From Phoronis australis (taxonomy: Eukaryota > Phoronida > Phoronidae): a DNA stretch of 64,000 bases. The position numbers and the translations under genes are program-made. Every line of letters starts with the position of its first letter. Within the stretch, counting starts at the first letter, position 1. A model generated the notes under the pieces. It was not told where the DNA came from. It made no database searches and saw only the letters and a program-made list of their open reading frames with translations. The stretch lies in the NCBI GenBank assembly GCA_002633005.1, contig NMRA01000178.1, forward strand, positions 194,240-258,239. The letters are read 5' to 3'. Below, one piece after another: positions 1 to 17,452 of this stretch.

Positions 1-458
1 ACGACATAAGTAAGCTACATGTATATAGCAACGAGAAAGCTCCCAAAAATAAGTTTGACGTGAATGCCTCAAACTCGGCAAAGAAACCAAACAGTAGAAA
101 ACAGATTTGTTATTCTGCTATTTTGGTTAGTTTGCATAGTACAGTAGAAGTGTAGGCATTTTTAAATTTTGAATTGAAAGTGATCGTCAAGTTGTTCATC
201 CAGTGTACACTTTGATTGTGGATTGGTGGATTGACATCTATGCATGTGCACGTGTCAGCGTTTCTGTTCTTTTAAATTCAGTGAGTCCATTACAGGCAGT
301 CCTCTGTCATGCTCAAAATCCAGACTTTCAGCTACCATGTTTTCTTGCACTGAGAATACCTGTCGACCATATACACGTTATGATGGTCAATGAAAATCTT
401 CTCTAGTCAATCAATGTCAATGGTGCACAACCCTGCAGACTTCATACGAGCTACAAAC
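1..458. other. No gene seen; probable RRAS2 intron 1
   Basis: I see no splice-flanked coding sequence, RNA gene or clear repeat here. It is AT-rich single-copy-looking DNA upstream of the duplicated block at 459-2941. Confidence 0.5.
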
Positions 459-2941
459 TTGATGGAAAAGATTTTCAAGGTTCCATGTCACTATGACGAA
501 AGTTCAGTACTCCAAAGGTTCGTTACTTTCTAAAGTTCACTACATTGAACTTCCACTATTCCAAAACTCCGGCAGTTCTCTACTCTTAATTGTGTGATCA
601 CGACTGGTATTCTCAAGCAGAGATAACATCTGGGCAGGCCTTTATGCAGCGTAGGTCCTTTGCGTCCAAATGGACGCCCTAGCATTAATCTGGCTGCCCT
701 GGCAAGGACGCCCAATGTATCATTTGGACGCCCAATGTATCATTTGGACGCCCAATATCAATAGGAACCTTTCAAGTTTGGACTCGCACATTGTAATGAA
801 TACTAGGAAGCCTCCGAAGGCTTACAGTGGAGGCTCTTTTTTTAAAGCTGGAATAAATATACAATGTATATACAAAGTATATGCATTGTTGCTATTTTGA
901 CACTTGATTGACAGCATTGTAAAAGTCTTGGTCTACACAGTTTTTTTAAGTAAAAATGCTCACCATAGAAGGCGGTTTTATAAACTTAGATGTCAAAACC
1001 TTGATCTATGCATTTTTTTGTAAAAAAATCTGTGTGTTTGGGGGTATTGCTGGGGATGGGGGGGTTACGCGTCGGAATCATGGATGCCCTGGAATATTGG
1101 GAACCCCATTTTGGACACCCTATTTTCTAAATTCTGGATGAAGGCCTGCATCTGGGGCACGCGTCAGGGCTGCGGCGACCAACGGCGGTTTCAAATTTAA
1201 GAAGACTGAATGGGATTCTCTGACTTCGTGAGAACTGGCAGGGACAGATTGGCCTATTAACTTCATTTAGTTTCGACCCGGCTGTGTGCGTCGCACTGCA
1301 ATGCTATCTTGACATGGGGATTTGATGAATGTGTCATGGTTGATAATTCATCAGTATTTTACTTCAGATCATTTTAAAATGAAAGTGCGTGCTCATTTTA
1401 AGACATGCGGGCAATTTCTCGGTCATGCACACTGAAATCTGTCCACCGTTCCCTAAGTTGTGCTTGTCAGCTGGAGACGGTGGTCACTGTCTACATGATA
1501 TCCAATCAAAGTGCTTTAGTGCCCGGGCGTTGCTTTCAGTATAGATGCATCTAATAACCAAAAGATCGTTTATTTTTCCCTGTAAAATGTTAAAAATCAC
1601 ATCTGAGTGTGAAAGTTCGGATATTTTTGAAGCAGTGAAACTTCGGAGTAGTGAATCTTCGAAAGTAGTGAACCTTTGTAATAGTGAACCTTCGAGTGGT
1701 GAACTTTCGAAATAGTGAGCTGTTNTTGATGGAAAAGATTTTCAAGGTTCCATGTCACTATGACGAAAGTTCAGTACTCCAAAGGTTCGTTACTTTCTAA
1801 AATTCACTACTTTGAACTTCCACTATTCCAAAACTCCGGCAGTTCTCTACTCTTAATTGTGTGATCACGACTCGTATTCTCAAGCAGAGATAACATCTGG
1901 GCAGGCCTTTATGCAGCACTAATCTGGACGCCCTGGCAAGGACGCCCAATGTATCATTTGGACGCCCAATGTCAATAGGAACCTTTCAAGTTTGGACTCG
2001 CACATTGTAATGAATACTAGGAAGCCTCTGAAGGCGCACAGTGGGGGGCTCTTTTTTTAAAGCTGTAAGAAATATACAATGTATATACAAAGTATATGCA
2101 TTGTTGCTATTTTGACACTTGATGGACAGCATTGTAAAAGTCTTGGTCTACACAGTTTTTTTTAAGTAAAAAATGCTCACCATAGAAGGCGGTTTTATAA
2201 ACTTAGATGTCAAAACCTTGATCTATGCATTTTTTTGTAAAAAAAATCTGTGTGTTTGGGGGTATTGCTGGGGGGGAGGGGTTACGCGTCGGAATCATGG
2301 ACGCCCTGGAATATTGGGAACCCCATTTTGGACACCCTATTTTCAAAATCCTGGATAAAGGCCTGCATCTGGGGCACGCGTCAGAGCTGCGGCGACCAAC
2401 GGCGGTTTCAAATTTAAGAAGACTGAATGGGATTCTCTGACTTCGTGAGAACTGGCAGGGACAGATTGGCCTACTAACTTCATTTAGTTTCGACGCGGCT
2501 GTGTGCGTCGCACTGCAATGCCATCTTGACATGGGGATTTGATGAATGTGTCATGGTTGATAATTCATCAGTATTCTTCTTCAGATCATTTTAAAATGAA
2601 AGTGCGTGCTCATTTTAAGACATGCGGGCCATTTCTCGGTCATGCACACTGAAATCTGTCCACCGTTTCCTAAGTTGTGCTTGTCAGCTGGAGACGGTGG
2701 TCACTGTCTACATGAAATCCAAACAAAGTGCTTTAGTGCCCGGGCGTTGCTTTCGATATAGATGCATCTAATAACCAAAAGATTGTTTATTTTTACCTGT
2801 AAAATGTTAAAAATCACATCTGAGTTTGAAAGTTCGAATATTTTTGAAGCAGTGAATCTTCGGTGTAGTGAATCTTCGAAAGTAGTGAACCTTTGTAATA
2901 GTGAACCTTCGAGTGGTGAACTTTCGAAATAGTGAGCTGTT
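459..2941. repeat. Near-identical ~1.25-kb duplication joined by a single N at 1725 (probable assembly artefact)
   Basis: 459-1724 and 1726-2941 begin with the same ttgatggaaaagattttcaa and end with the same aatagtgagctgtt. They stay aligned throughout with scattered substitutions and small indels. The only N in this part of the window is exactly at the junction. This is what two allelic contig ends give when placed side by side. Small ORFs that appear twice here (for example near 956 and 2173) follow from the duplication and do not look coding. Confidence 0.85.
663..752. repeat. Short direct repeat, catttggacgcccaatgtat units
   Basis: The motif atttggacgcccaatgtat recurs about every 23 bp inside the first duplicated copy. 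The second copy has fewer units, which accounts for part of the length difference between the copies. Confidence 0.75.
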
Positions 2942-2949
2942 TCCATTTC

Positions 2950-3430
2950 CAGCGATGTAAGCGTCTGGCAGGGGCATCCCACCACTGAAATTGTATGGCA
3001 TCTTACTGTTATGCCATGTACAGTGATGCTGAACATGACGTTCAAACGGTTACCTAGTGGGTTGATCTAGCTCAACTCAGGTATTTGGGCTTGTCTGGCG
3101 GGGCTTACCCACCACTAGATTTGCCTGGCAGTGTTCATTCGTGATACCTGTGCTCACGGTCAGTATTTTGCAATTGGTTTCATGTGGTTACCTCTTGGAT
3201 TGATCTAGCTCAATTTTTTGCCTTGTTTATAACCGTCTGGCTGATATTCCCCACCACTGAAATTGTCTGGCAGTGACCAGTTTTGATACAGTGGATTAGA
3301 TAGTAGGTATCGAAGGCAGTTTGAAGAGGTTACCAGAAAAGCTGATCTAGCTCAATTTTTTAATGCCATTCTCTTGGCTCCCCTGACCACACCCACCAGA
3401 GCGAACCTGCCAGATGGCCATATCCAAGCA
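2950..3430. repeat. ~140-bp imperfect tandem repeat, about 3 units
   Basis: The string ggttacc....ttgatctagctcaa recurs near 3049, 3186 and 3329. Each is preceded by ccaccactgaaattgtctgg-like sequence. Units are diverged but collinear. Confidence 0.7.
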
Positions 3431-6229
3431 TGAGGATACCCATAGACCACCGTGGTTGCCAAAGGAAATTGGTTACCTTTTAATGCCCAAAAAAGTTCTG
3501 GGATCCCGGTCTACAAGTTGCAGCATCTTTACTTCCCTCCTACACGTGAAGTTGTTGCTAACCTGATCGACCCATACCAGCTTCTTAAAAATTTTTGTTG
3601 TTTAGGTACAATGCTAGGTTTAGGCCTCTTCGCCCCTTATTTTGAAGTTCCCAATTTATGTGTCCTGATCAGTGCTCAGATGAGTATGGCATTGATGAGC
3701 CCTGATGAGTCATGGTTCTAGTCGGATGGCTGGTAACAGTCTAGTCCAGAGCACTGCAGAGTTAAATATGTGAATTGATACAAAAGCTGGAATAGATTAA
3801 TGTGTTTACATGAAACTTAAGCCAATTACAACTTATCTTCCAAGCTATGTAAAACTGTCCATTTATTGTTCCCTATGGGTAATGGATCACAGCTCTGAGA
3901 TCTCCAAGGGCTTGTTCAGTGTGAAGAGAAACCTTATCTTTCTAGACATGACAGTAGACAGTGACTACTTATTTTTGTTGTAATGCGGTATGATGTTTCT
4001 GACTCTAAAGAAGGGCTTTTTGCCTTCAAATAGACATTTTTGTAATTTCAGCTAACATTAAAGCTGCTATAATCGGCGTTTTGGGAAAAAATCTTTTCAT
4101 TTCTGTCACTTGCTGTTATAAAACTGGCCGCGATTTGTTCCTCAGTCAGACTTAGAAGTGATTTTTGGGCGTGGGTAGAGGTGGCAGTTGGTTATTGGTG
4201 GAGACATTGCTCAGAACACGAATGACCTTCAAATCTAGTCGAACTTGCGGAGTCCGATCTCAAGTAGTAATGAACAACCACCTCATCTGAATCCCAGAAA
4301 TCACTTCCTGTCTGTGTAAAGGACAAATTCATTTGAGGTGAGTTGTTTAGTAAGTGGCTTAGACAGCAGGTGGTTTATAGAACTTTTACACATGTTACCA
4401 GAGGCCAGTTACTCTTGTTTAAGTTCGGGACCAGTGGGTCTCAGCAGAAGTCTGTAAAGGAGATCCCACCAAATTTTCAAGATTTCAAGTGAGTGTCTGG
4501 ATGTAACATTCAGTGATTCACTCTTGACTAATTGCAACATGAATGAATTCATTGCCCCTTTGTACAGGGTTGTTGGAAAAGGTTGGTTCATGAAACGAAT
4601 AAAGTTGTCATGAAACGAATAAAGTTGTCCAGATAAAAGACTATTTGTCCATTTTCAAAGGTTTTTGACAATTAATGGTGCTTAAAAATGTTCAAAATGT
4701 AAATCTTTTATTTAATTATTAACTGCAAAAAATTAATCTTGGCTCACTGTGCCACCTGGTGGTGTGTCACAAAGATAGTCACAAGCATTCGAAGACTACA
4801 GTCAAAGACTTTCATTTCTTATAATGAATACTTTTAAGGAAAGTTGCTAATTTCTACTCATTTTTTCACAGAACCTGAATGCTGGTTCCATATTAATATC
4901 TAAACAAAAATCTACAAACTTGTCGTGAATAACAACGAAATTGAACATTACTGATATCTCAAACATCTTTACAGAATTGTTTATGATGGAAAATAAGGTA
5001 GATCAATTATTTTAAAACTGAATAGAGCAAAAAGATCTTTCTAAGTTTGTTTGAAGGAAGAAACATTTATGGTAATTAAGCCCTGGGAAAACCAGTTTGA
5101 GGTGAATCGCTATCATAATCCACATAATCACACACAGCCATTGATTAACTCTTGTACATCTCAAATAGTTCGAAAGCAAAAAAGCTTTTTGTTGTACAGT
5201 AGCTTTCGTTGAAAGCATGAACAGATGTCCAGGGCATTTGTGTGTAGGTGCTTAATGAGGGATAGGTCAAGTATTAACTCTTATTAATAGCAAAATAATT
5301 GATCTAGAATCATGATTTATTGAAATGCTGGATTCTATCAACAGACCCTTATCTTTACTGGGCATGAATGTAGATAAAGTGCATTTGCATGAAAATATGC
5401 TACGAATGGTGTGTTGCTCGCTCAGCTTGGCAGTGTTTTATGCTAAATCCATTATCTGTGTAAACTAACAAGACACGATCTCGCTTTTCTGAGAACAAAG
5501 TTTTCCGGTTTCTGACAAGCATTTAATGACAACCTGACTGAACATGTCTAATAAGCTATGATTCAATGAACTTAAAGGTTATTTCGAGTCATTAGTGTTC
5601 TTTATGACCTGTTTTATCATATTGTAGTGACACGCATGAATACGCTGCCAAGAGAGAACACTGCAAGTCCTGCTCAGATGGTTGTGTTTGTCAAGTTGAA
5701 CTTGATTTGAGTTTTGTCTGGTACCTTGATTGTAATTGTTACTGGATTTCAATTACGCCCACCTACGTAATTGTGTTGGTCTATGAATTATGTTATATTA
5801 CCGTTTGAGGCCTACTTTTATTACGTTTGTGAACTAGTACCTAATAGGTTAGGTCTGTGGGATGAGTATACTTTTGAGATTTACCGTATGGCTGTGTTTC
5901 TCACTGATCCTATGAAAATGTTAATTAGCTGGCTCATGATTTTGTTCCTGTCATTTTATGTGGGAGTTTTATGGGAAACTCCAAAGTGGAGTGAGTACTA
6001 GACTGTATAATGAGCTTCTGGCTTCGATAGAAAGAAATTATACATATGAACAAGCAAGTGAATATACAGCAGACCAATAATATTTCATGCGCCATGTGTA
6101 AACTCTACCAATCAGGAAGCTATTCGGTCTGCGATACTTATAAGCATGAAGTAGGCTGTCTCAAAAACATCTGGTTGGAACTGGCACCACTGTGGGGCAT
6201 CACTAAAACTGCATCCAACTTTTAAATCT
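3431..6229. other. No gene seen; probable RRAS2 intron 1
   Basis: Both strands were read. Open frames of 60-90 codons have no splice-site context or recognisable motifs. The only structured feature is a 20-bp direct duplication (catgaaacgaataaagttgt twice, 4589-4628). Confidence 0.5.
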
Positions 6230-7330
6230 CATCTTTGTGAAAACTGGCAAGTTTGTCTCCATGAAGGTGGCAACAGGCACAATTAAGACTTTTAGACAAA
6301 TCTGACTACCACTGTACAATGTTGGTATTTTATTGTCCTCTGTATCTTTAGAAGTCTTTCATAGATTTTCACGAAATTTGGCAAACGGGTTTCTAATGAA
6401 GAGGTGGCAATGACACATTTCTGTTTTCAGATGGATTTGAGCCAATGTACGCCACCTAGTGGTCATTTTTATTGTTTCAAGTAGGAGTCTGCTTCTCTAT
6501 TGCCCATACCTTTCTAAGGATTGTTGTGAAAATTGGTATATCTTGTGTTCTTACTGAGCAGAGTATGGCTGACAATGGTTTTTGGATGGTTTCGTCTACT
6601 GCAGGGTCCACTAAGACTGTCAATTTTACTTTGTTCACATCCACAACTGTTTCTCTTTAACCCCTCATTGGCCCTCAAGGATCTTTGTGAAATTTGTCAA
6701 GTGTATTTCTGTGCCTGTGACAGTTTCGTTTTTTTAACATTCTCTGCATCTTCAGAGTTTCAAATCAGATTTTGATGGAATTGGGCAAGTGGATTTCTTT
6801 CTATTTTCAGGTGGATTTAACTTGTGGTCTGACTTTTTATTATTTATATGAAACTTTTCAACATCATACTTTACAGTGTTCTCAAATGCTTGTAGGAATT
6901 GCTTTTAAAATTTTCCACTTTTGCATGAGGGTCTATCAAAAAATAAGACTTATAGTATTTTATGAAATAACTAAAAAGTGGAATAAAATGATAACGGAAT
7001 GATAATTTAGAAAACTGTAACACCATTAATCGAGACTTGTTCTCGTGCATTTATAGTTCAAATGTTGGTCACGTTATTGATACCATTGTTTTGCTATGGA
7101 TTTGCCTTTTCTTTTTGCTGAATTTTACTAAAAAGACACGATCACAAAACCCAATTATTATCACATTGGTATAAAGTCAAAAATCAAAAATGTCCAGGCC
7201 TTCTACTTTTAGAAAATGTTATTTTACTGAGTTAAAATCTATAGTTTTGTAGATATTCGGCTTAATAGTGTGACTAGTCCATAAGGTCTTACATGTCCTC
7301 AATCAGTTAGCTGGGTGTGCGTGACAGTCA
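6230..7330. repeat. Dispersed repeat copy related to 57420-58020 and 60400-64000
   Basis: 6340-6780 has the AAATTTGGC...CCACCTAGTGG motif set found at the right end of the window. 6840-7330 aligns loosely with 57460-58020: both contain ggaatt..tttaaaa, taaaaagtcaaaaatcaa and ttttactaaaaa in the same order. No coding potential was recognised. Confidence 0.7.
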
Positions 7331-7884
7331 ACCATTTCATCTCGTAAACCACATGACGTGTCACTTTAACGATTGTGGTTATCAATTGTTTTTGAGCTTT
7401 TGGTTTTAAAATATTAATAAGTGCCGAAACCATTAAACCATTGTGATCCTTTGACTGCGTGTTTTTTTACTTTGAAGGTTTTGAGCTTGGTATCTGAATG
7501 TTAATTCATGTTGATAACACTCAGTGCAGAATAGGATGTTGTGTCAACCCTTAGTGGTGAAATGCTGTTGGGATTATGGTGATGATTATTACTGTTTGTA
7601 GTACTACTGTATACACATGTACAAGGAGTGTTGCCCTGTAGTATGGTTACTTAAAGTATGTCTGTAACAGTAATTTTATCACCACTATAAATACAAACTC
7701 ATGGACAAGAAATTGAGTTGGATTAGTCATGCTCATTAAAAGTCTTTCCATGATAGCATCTGAATGTATCTGTCAGTATGATATCATTACAGTATCACTC
7801 AGTATGCATGAACATCAAGTGGGACTGGAGCATTAATTACTTACTAGATGTGAAAAAAGTGTGAAAATTATTTGAAATTTAATG

Positions 7885-8283
7885 TCAACTTAATGACAAC
7901 ACTGGATCCACAACTTAATGACAACACTAGATCCACAACTTAATGGCAACACTAGATCCACAACATAGTGACAACACTAGATCTACAACTTAATGACAAC
8001 ACTAGATCCACAACATAGTGACAACACTAGATCTACAACTTAATAACAACACTGGATCTACAACATAGTGACAACACTAGATCTACAACTTAACAACAAC
8101 ACTAGATCCACAACATAGTGACAACACTAGATCTACAACTTAATGACAACACTAGATCCACAACATAGTGACAACACTAGATCTACAACTTAATAACAAC
8201 ACTGGATCCACAACTTAACAACATTAGATCAACACCTAACGACACTACTAGATCAACAACTTAGGGACAATACGAGATCCACA
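7885..8283. repeat. 25-bp satellite, about 16 units
   Basis: The unit is acaacttaatgacaacacta plus gatcc. Part of the array alternates acttaatgac with acatagtgac, giving a 50-bp higher-order period. Units carry CTAGATC/GGATCC sequences. Copies decay toward the right end. Confidence 0.93.
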
Positions 8284-8680
8284 GTCTTGCTGTGGATTTG
8301 CAGTGATGTGCATTTGACCTGCCATACTAGTAGTTAAGTTCCTGCTTCTAGCAATACAGTCATTTACAGCTGCCTTACTTTTGCCCCATTAGCCACTATT
8401 GGTGCAGACTTGGCCCAGCTGTATTACATATCACCTGTCCAGCTGTTCCAAGCTTGACCTTGGGCATAAAATGCTGGAAATGGCTATTTAATGGTCTGAT
8501 TTTGACTGAGCATGGTTGTAACTGTTTTGTGAATTGAGTTTGTAGTAGTCTGCTCAGGTCTTGAAGTTTAGCGTAAGGTCAACTTGTCAAATTTATAAAT
8601 CCAACCTGGCAAAAAAATTTTTTAATTTTAATTACAATAATAATAACAAAGTACAAAGATAGAAATCCCCAATGACACCT

Positions 8681-8686
8681 CACACA

Positions 8687-8729
<43 letters not shown>

Positions 8730-8732
8730 GCA
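8681..8732. repeat. (CA)n microsatellite
   Basis: About 22 CA dinucleotides run with only minor interruptions (cagaca, cgcacg). This is likely to be length-polymorphic. Confidence 0.97.
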
Positions 8733-10234
8733 TTTCATCGAAAACTCAATTTCACAAATCAAAAACACCAAATATACTTTTCTCATGTGCATTTCTTTCT
8801 AAAAAAGAAAAAACCAGACCATCTTTGGAGAAATAAGTCTCCTAATCCATTTTTACAATAATTATATTTTTCGAATGTGATATAAATTTCTAATTATTTT
8901 TTGAAAAGTGTTATAGATGAGGTCCTACTTTCAGCTTTCTACAGTACATATGTTTTTTGGCCAAAAGAATGATAAGATTCAACAGTTCATTTGCTAACCT
9001 GGCAAAAATTTCTTGATCAAAACAAGGAATCTTCATAGGGGACGTGAAAGCCATGGCCCACCAAAACAATATATACTTCGGAAGAGCAGAAAACGAAATA
9101 AACGAAACACTTGAAGTGAAAAACCAGCAAAACTATGAATTGTCTGCCAGCATACCCCACAGCTCCCAGACAGGGTTTTTTCTCTACTCGAATGGACAAT
9201 TGGGAGTGCCTCGTGTGCTCAAGTTAAATATCCCATGTGGGCTCACCTCTGTGGGTAGGACCAGATGATCGGCACATATTACTTGTGCGTGACTCTGATT
9301 TTTGCCAAAAGATTTAGACTTCCATCTGTTTACACCCTGTAATACAGTAGTGTTGAGTATTTGCAGCGCTCCTTTAATAAGCACCTGAGTCTTGAATAAG
9401 TGCTGCGTAAAAAACCCTGTTGAAATGCCATAGTTAAATAACCGCCAGGTCTCAAGTAGGCACCAGGGGAAATAATTCAAGGCTTGTTATTGAAAGAACA
9501 ACTCTAACCACAAGTCATTGTTTTACTAGATAGTCCAAGACCTACTGTTAACTACATGCAAGTCAACATAATGTGTGGAAATTAATGAATAGGTACTTTG
9601 CAAGCAAGCTCATTCCATGCAAAGTTTGTCCATTTCTTTATGAATTTATTGGGATATACCGGTATGTTCACTATATTGTTGTATGGAAGTGACGAATATT
9701 GTATCAAATGAGTGTACCTGTAAGCGTTAAAAGGCATGAGTGACTCATCTTTTCAATTGAGGTCGTGGGTTCGAGTCCCATTGGACCACACTGCTTGGCC
9801 ATTGAGTCAGGTCTCTAGCTCCTTAGCTCGGTTTTAACTATATATTAATGAATAAACCACAGGTGATCAGTGCAATGGGCCTACATGCACGGCCTGTGCG
9901 TGTCTGGTACATCGTGTACCGGACCACCTGCATGACTTGTTTATGAGGGCGTGCTCAACAGTAAGATAGCACCAGGTCTGCAAAACTGGCCTCGCTGAAT
10001 AAGCACCGAGTTTTAAATAAGCGCCGGTTTGAAATTAGCTCTGAATCAAAAAATATTATTGAAAAATTATGCACTTTGGCGCTAATGTACCACTGGTATT
10101 TTGAGTGCATGCTCGGATGTGTGCCTGATGACCTAGTTCGATTTTTGCTGTATAGCCAAACAGTCTGAAGTCACCAAATGAGGCCCTGCTTCTGAAAGTA
10201 TTGGTTGTCCACTTCCAGCTGCCTCTGCAACTGT
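8733..10234. other. No gene seen; scattered TE-like fragments in RRAS2 intron 1
   Basis: Short repeats of the form aataagcrcc (taataagcacctgag near 9377, aataagcaccgag and aataagcgccgg near 9999-10025) suggest the subterminal repeats of a decayed DNA transposon. A Pol III B-box-like motif is listed separately. No exon is supported. Confidence 0.45.
9768..9778 (+). other. tRNA-like B box, possible SINE fragment
   Basis: GGTTCGAGTCC matches the Pol III B-box consensus exactly and sits in a possible T-arm (gtgggttcgagtcccat). No matching acceptor stem or convincing A box is present upstream. This is therefore not an intact tRNA; a tRNA-derived SINE remnant is the likeliest reading. Confidence 0.4.
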
Positions 10235-10490
10235 GCACTTAGGTTGACTATTGTATTATGGTATCCACTTAGGTTGACCGTTGTATTATGGTATCCACTT
10301 AGGTTGACCATTGTATTACGGTATCCACTTAGGTTGACCGTTGTATTATGGTATCCACTTCGGTTGACCATTGTATTACGTATCCACTTAGGTTGACCAT
10401 TGTATTACGGAAAACACTTAGGTTGACCATTGTATTACGGTATCCACTTAGGTTGACCATTGTATCATCCACTAAGGTTGATAGTTGTAT
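10235..10490. repeat. ~30-bp minisatellite, about 8-9 units
   Basis: The unit is ccacttaggttgaccattgt plus attayggtat. The period is a multiple of 3 or close to it, so overlapping open frames run on both strands. These frames encode only the repeat. Confidence 0.95.
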
Positions 10491-11418
10491 ACTTTGGCTG
10501 ATGTTATATTGTCCACAAGCTGACAGTGTTGTATTCCACACGTCTACATTTCCTTGTTCAAAGAAAATGCAACTTGTCCGTAATTCTAAAGCTGTGTATC
10601 ATAATTGTACTAGTTAGGATGCAAAACAGTAAACTATTTTTAGCTGAGATAAGGTTGAGCAAAAACTTGTGTGACTTCAGTTTTATGTTCTTGATTTGTC
10701 TTGCTAACTAAATTGTTCAATACATGGCCTGGATATGGCTTCAGAATGGGTGACTCATTATTTACTGTTCTAGTTGTCAGCTGAGAAGTTTCAGCTGTAA
10801 ATGTAGATATCTCCCTTAAACATGGTGCAAATGCCACAACTTATTTTGTATCCCAGTCTTCTTTCTGTCAATTATTCACAAAAACAACAATTAGTTACAC
10901 TCTATTTTCACTAGCTGGGCATGTCGCTTCAAAATAAGCACTGATATGGAACACCTATTTCAATCATTCGTTGTTAACTCGGCTTATTCGAACATGTCTT
11001 AAGATTTTAAACATGGCTCAGGGCCTTTCATGCCTGACTCATGATTTCCAAACATGGTGCAGAACATTTGAAACATGGCGTGGCACCATGCTCTTCACAA
11101 CTTTTTTTGATTCGTCACTGCGTCGAGCTTGGCGTAGAGTTTGAATTTGAAAATCTATGCATCTAGTTTGAAGTGTAGGAAAATAACTTCTTAAGCAAAT
11201 GCGTCATTTCGGACTTTTGGTACCAGCTCAAAAATGTATTTATTCCAAACTCCCAACAGTATGGTCATTGACTTTTGAATATTTACACAGATTTTGTAAT
11301 TCTGGGCGAGTTTGAATTTTTTCTTGTGAAGAAAGGTGATGTAAGGAGTGCACTGAATTGTGTTATACATTTATGATTATCAATAAGTTGTCTAACTTGT
11401 ACTCTCTTCTCTCTACAG
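10491..11418. other. No gene seen; 3' part of RRAS2 intron 1
   Basis: I see no coding sequence. A pyrimidine-rich tract (gtactctcttctctctacag) just before 11419 is the acceptor of the first RRAS2 exon in the window. Confidence 0.6.
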
Positions 11419-15700
<4,282 letters not shown>

Positions 15701-16970
15701 GTGTTGTGAACTGTTGAGATATCCGCATGGTGCTTCCCTTAGTTGATCTCCCTTCAAAACAAGATGGCCAACCCAGCCAGAGGCGCATAGCACAAACAAG
15801 ATGGCCAACACAGCCAGAGGAAAGTACCGCAAACACGCATTACTGAGTTAGACGTGTTGTACTGAGACACATAAGTGTCATCTGCTCTGTACCTGGTGTC
15901 TGTGTAAACTATTTTGTTGGAAGGTATTGTAACATGAAAGTTTGCGCTGCAAATGATGAGCCAGTTGTTCACACCTCCCAGTTTATTGTAATGCCACTGA
16001 TGTTGGACAGAAGCATGAAGTCTTCAAGCCACAAAACAGCCATGATCACATACCTTACACGCCAAAAACAATCATACAATATGATGCAGATTTGTGGAGA
16101 CTGAGCGCTGGCAGAGTTCAGCATGAAAGGGCATGGCTGCTCATTACCTATAGTGATGGCTAAAGGAATACTGTCCACTCATTTTTTGGATGTACTGTGG
16201 GGAGGGAGAGATGAGCCCATTCCGTAGTCATACTGATTTTGGCACAAAAATTTGGTGACCGACACCGGCCAACTTATAGTATCAGTCCTAAATCGTCGAT
16301 GTATTTTCATTTTTTTCTTAACCTTAGAATCCAATTCTAAACTTGATGTGATCTAATTCCACAATTATTTCTCGTCTGTTGCGGGGTTAGAAAAATGCAT
16401 TTCATGATTGACCTAGTTTTCTAAATGAAGGACCACTGACGCACTTTAAAGGTTAGTCGGACAAGTGGAGCTTTTCAAGTTTTCTAAGTCTGCACTATAG
16501 CTCCCTGTGGTGTGCAATGGTAAAACTTGGGGTCACGTGATCGCTATTACAACAGCAGTGTCACATGATCATTAGTACATAAGCAGTGTCACATGGTCAT
16601 AAGTACAACACCAGTGTAAAACTGTGAGGCAGGTGTGCCATGGATGTGTAGCTTTCTGGTTAAATAGCAAGAGGGCGCTGTAGTATTCTGGGGAGGGCCT
16701 ATTCAAGACTGTGATTGTGCTTTTGGCCTAGAAAATTCCCAACAATGGCTGTTTTGTGGATTTGAATTCATTTTTTCACGACTTTGTTGTCTTTGTGTAA
16801 ATCTTTTGAAAACTAAGGCATCTAATAAGCCTGAGCTTATTTTTACCATGGTACCCATACTCGGTGCCAGCAGCAATGTTAAATGTCAGCAGGGCACTGT
16901 TTTATCAGTCTAAGCATTCATGTGGTGGTTGGTCGTGAGCTGACAATAAAGATATTGAACATTTGGTGTA
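15701..16970 (+). other. RRAS2: RRAS2 3' UTR (inferred)
   Basis: No further coding sequence is seen after the TGA. The first clear AATAAA downstream is at 16945-16950 (tgacaataaagatattg), so the transcript probably ends near 16970. Shorter isoforms cannot be excluded. Confidence 0.5.
16945..16950 (+). terminator. Poly(A) signal AATAAA, probably RRAS2
   Basis: This canonical hexamer lies about 1.25 kb after the RRAS2 stop on the same strand. Cleavage would fall 10-30 bases later. Confidence 0.5.
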
Positions 16971-17282
16971 ATGTGCCTTACCTTAAGTTGTGCTGCCATT
17001 CAGCCTGTGATTTATACATGTTAAACTACACGCGTTCTTGTATGAGTAAATGTTATTAGTGGTGGTTGTTGTGCCAAGTAACTATTTTGACAAGGCTGAA
17101 GGCCAAGTGAAAATGCTTACAGCAATCGAGGCTAATGATATTCACCTATGCGAGAACACTTGTTGTTTAACATATTTATGCCATATATTTAGGTTGTAAT
17201 CTACATTTTTCGGCAATAACCCGTACAATAACCGTGTCACTTGACCGTACAATAACCTTAAACGTTGCCTTAGTAATAGTCA

Positions 17283-17352
17283 ATGGGCGGCGCACTATAG
17301 GGGGCTGGGGGGGGGCTATAGCCCCTCTACTTTTTTCAGTGCTGCACCGCCC
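17283..17352. repeat. GC-rich palindromic element (GGGCGGCGCACTATAG type)
   Basis: The element starts gggcggcgcactatagggg and ends gtgctgcaccgcccatg, its approximate inverse. The same family occurs twice near 21099-21223. The short palindromic form suggests a MITE. Confidence 0.65.
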
Positions 17353-17356
17353 ATGT

Positions 17357-17452
17357 AGTCAGATATAAAGTGCCCGCATTTTGAGAACCAGTTTTCTGCT
17401 CTGATTAACGGGCATAAACTGGTTCTAAAAATGTGGGCCTCTTCATATCTCA
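17357..17452. mobile_element. ~100-bp palindromic MITE, copy 1
   Basis: The copy contains cccgcattttgagaaccagt, a short central loop, then actggttctaaaaatgtggg. The arms are near-inverse of each other. The family consensus is described in the findings. Confidence 0.75.

Noticed and set aside
2173-2532. Repeated ORFs near 956 and 2173 as a gene family
   Set aside because: The two sets are the same sequence in a false duplication and have no recognisable domain.
7885-8283. CRISPR array
   Set aside because: The units are contiguous with no unique spacers, and the DNA is animal nuclear; it is a satellite.
9721-9795. tRNA gene
   Set aside because: The B box and T-arm are good, but there is no acceptor stem, anticodon arm or A box; more likely a SINE remnant.
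10171-10617. Overlapping repetitive ORFs on both strands
   Set aside because: They encode only the ~30-bp minisatellite; no splice sites, start context or domain.
1-11418. A P-loop exon for RRAS2 within the window
   Set aside because: I looked for a GGGGVGKSALT-type coding segment with a donor on + and found none; it probably lies upstream.
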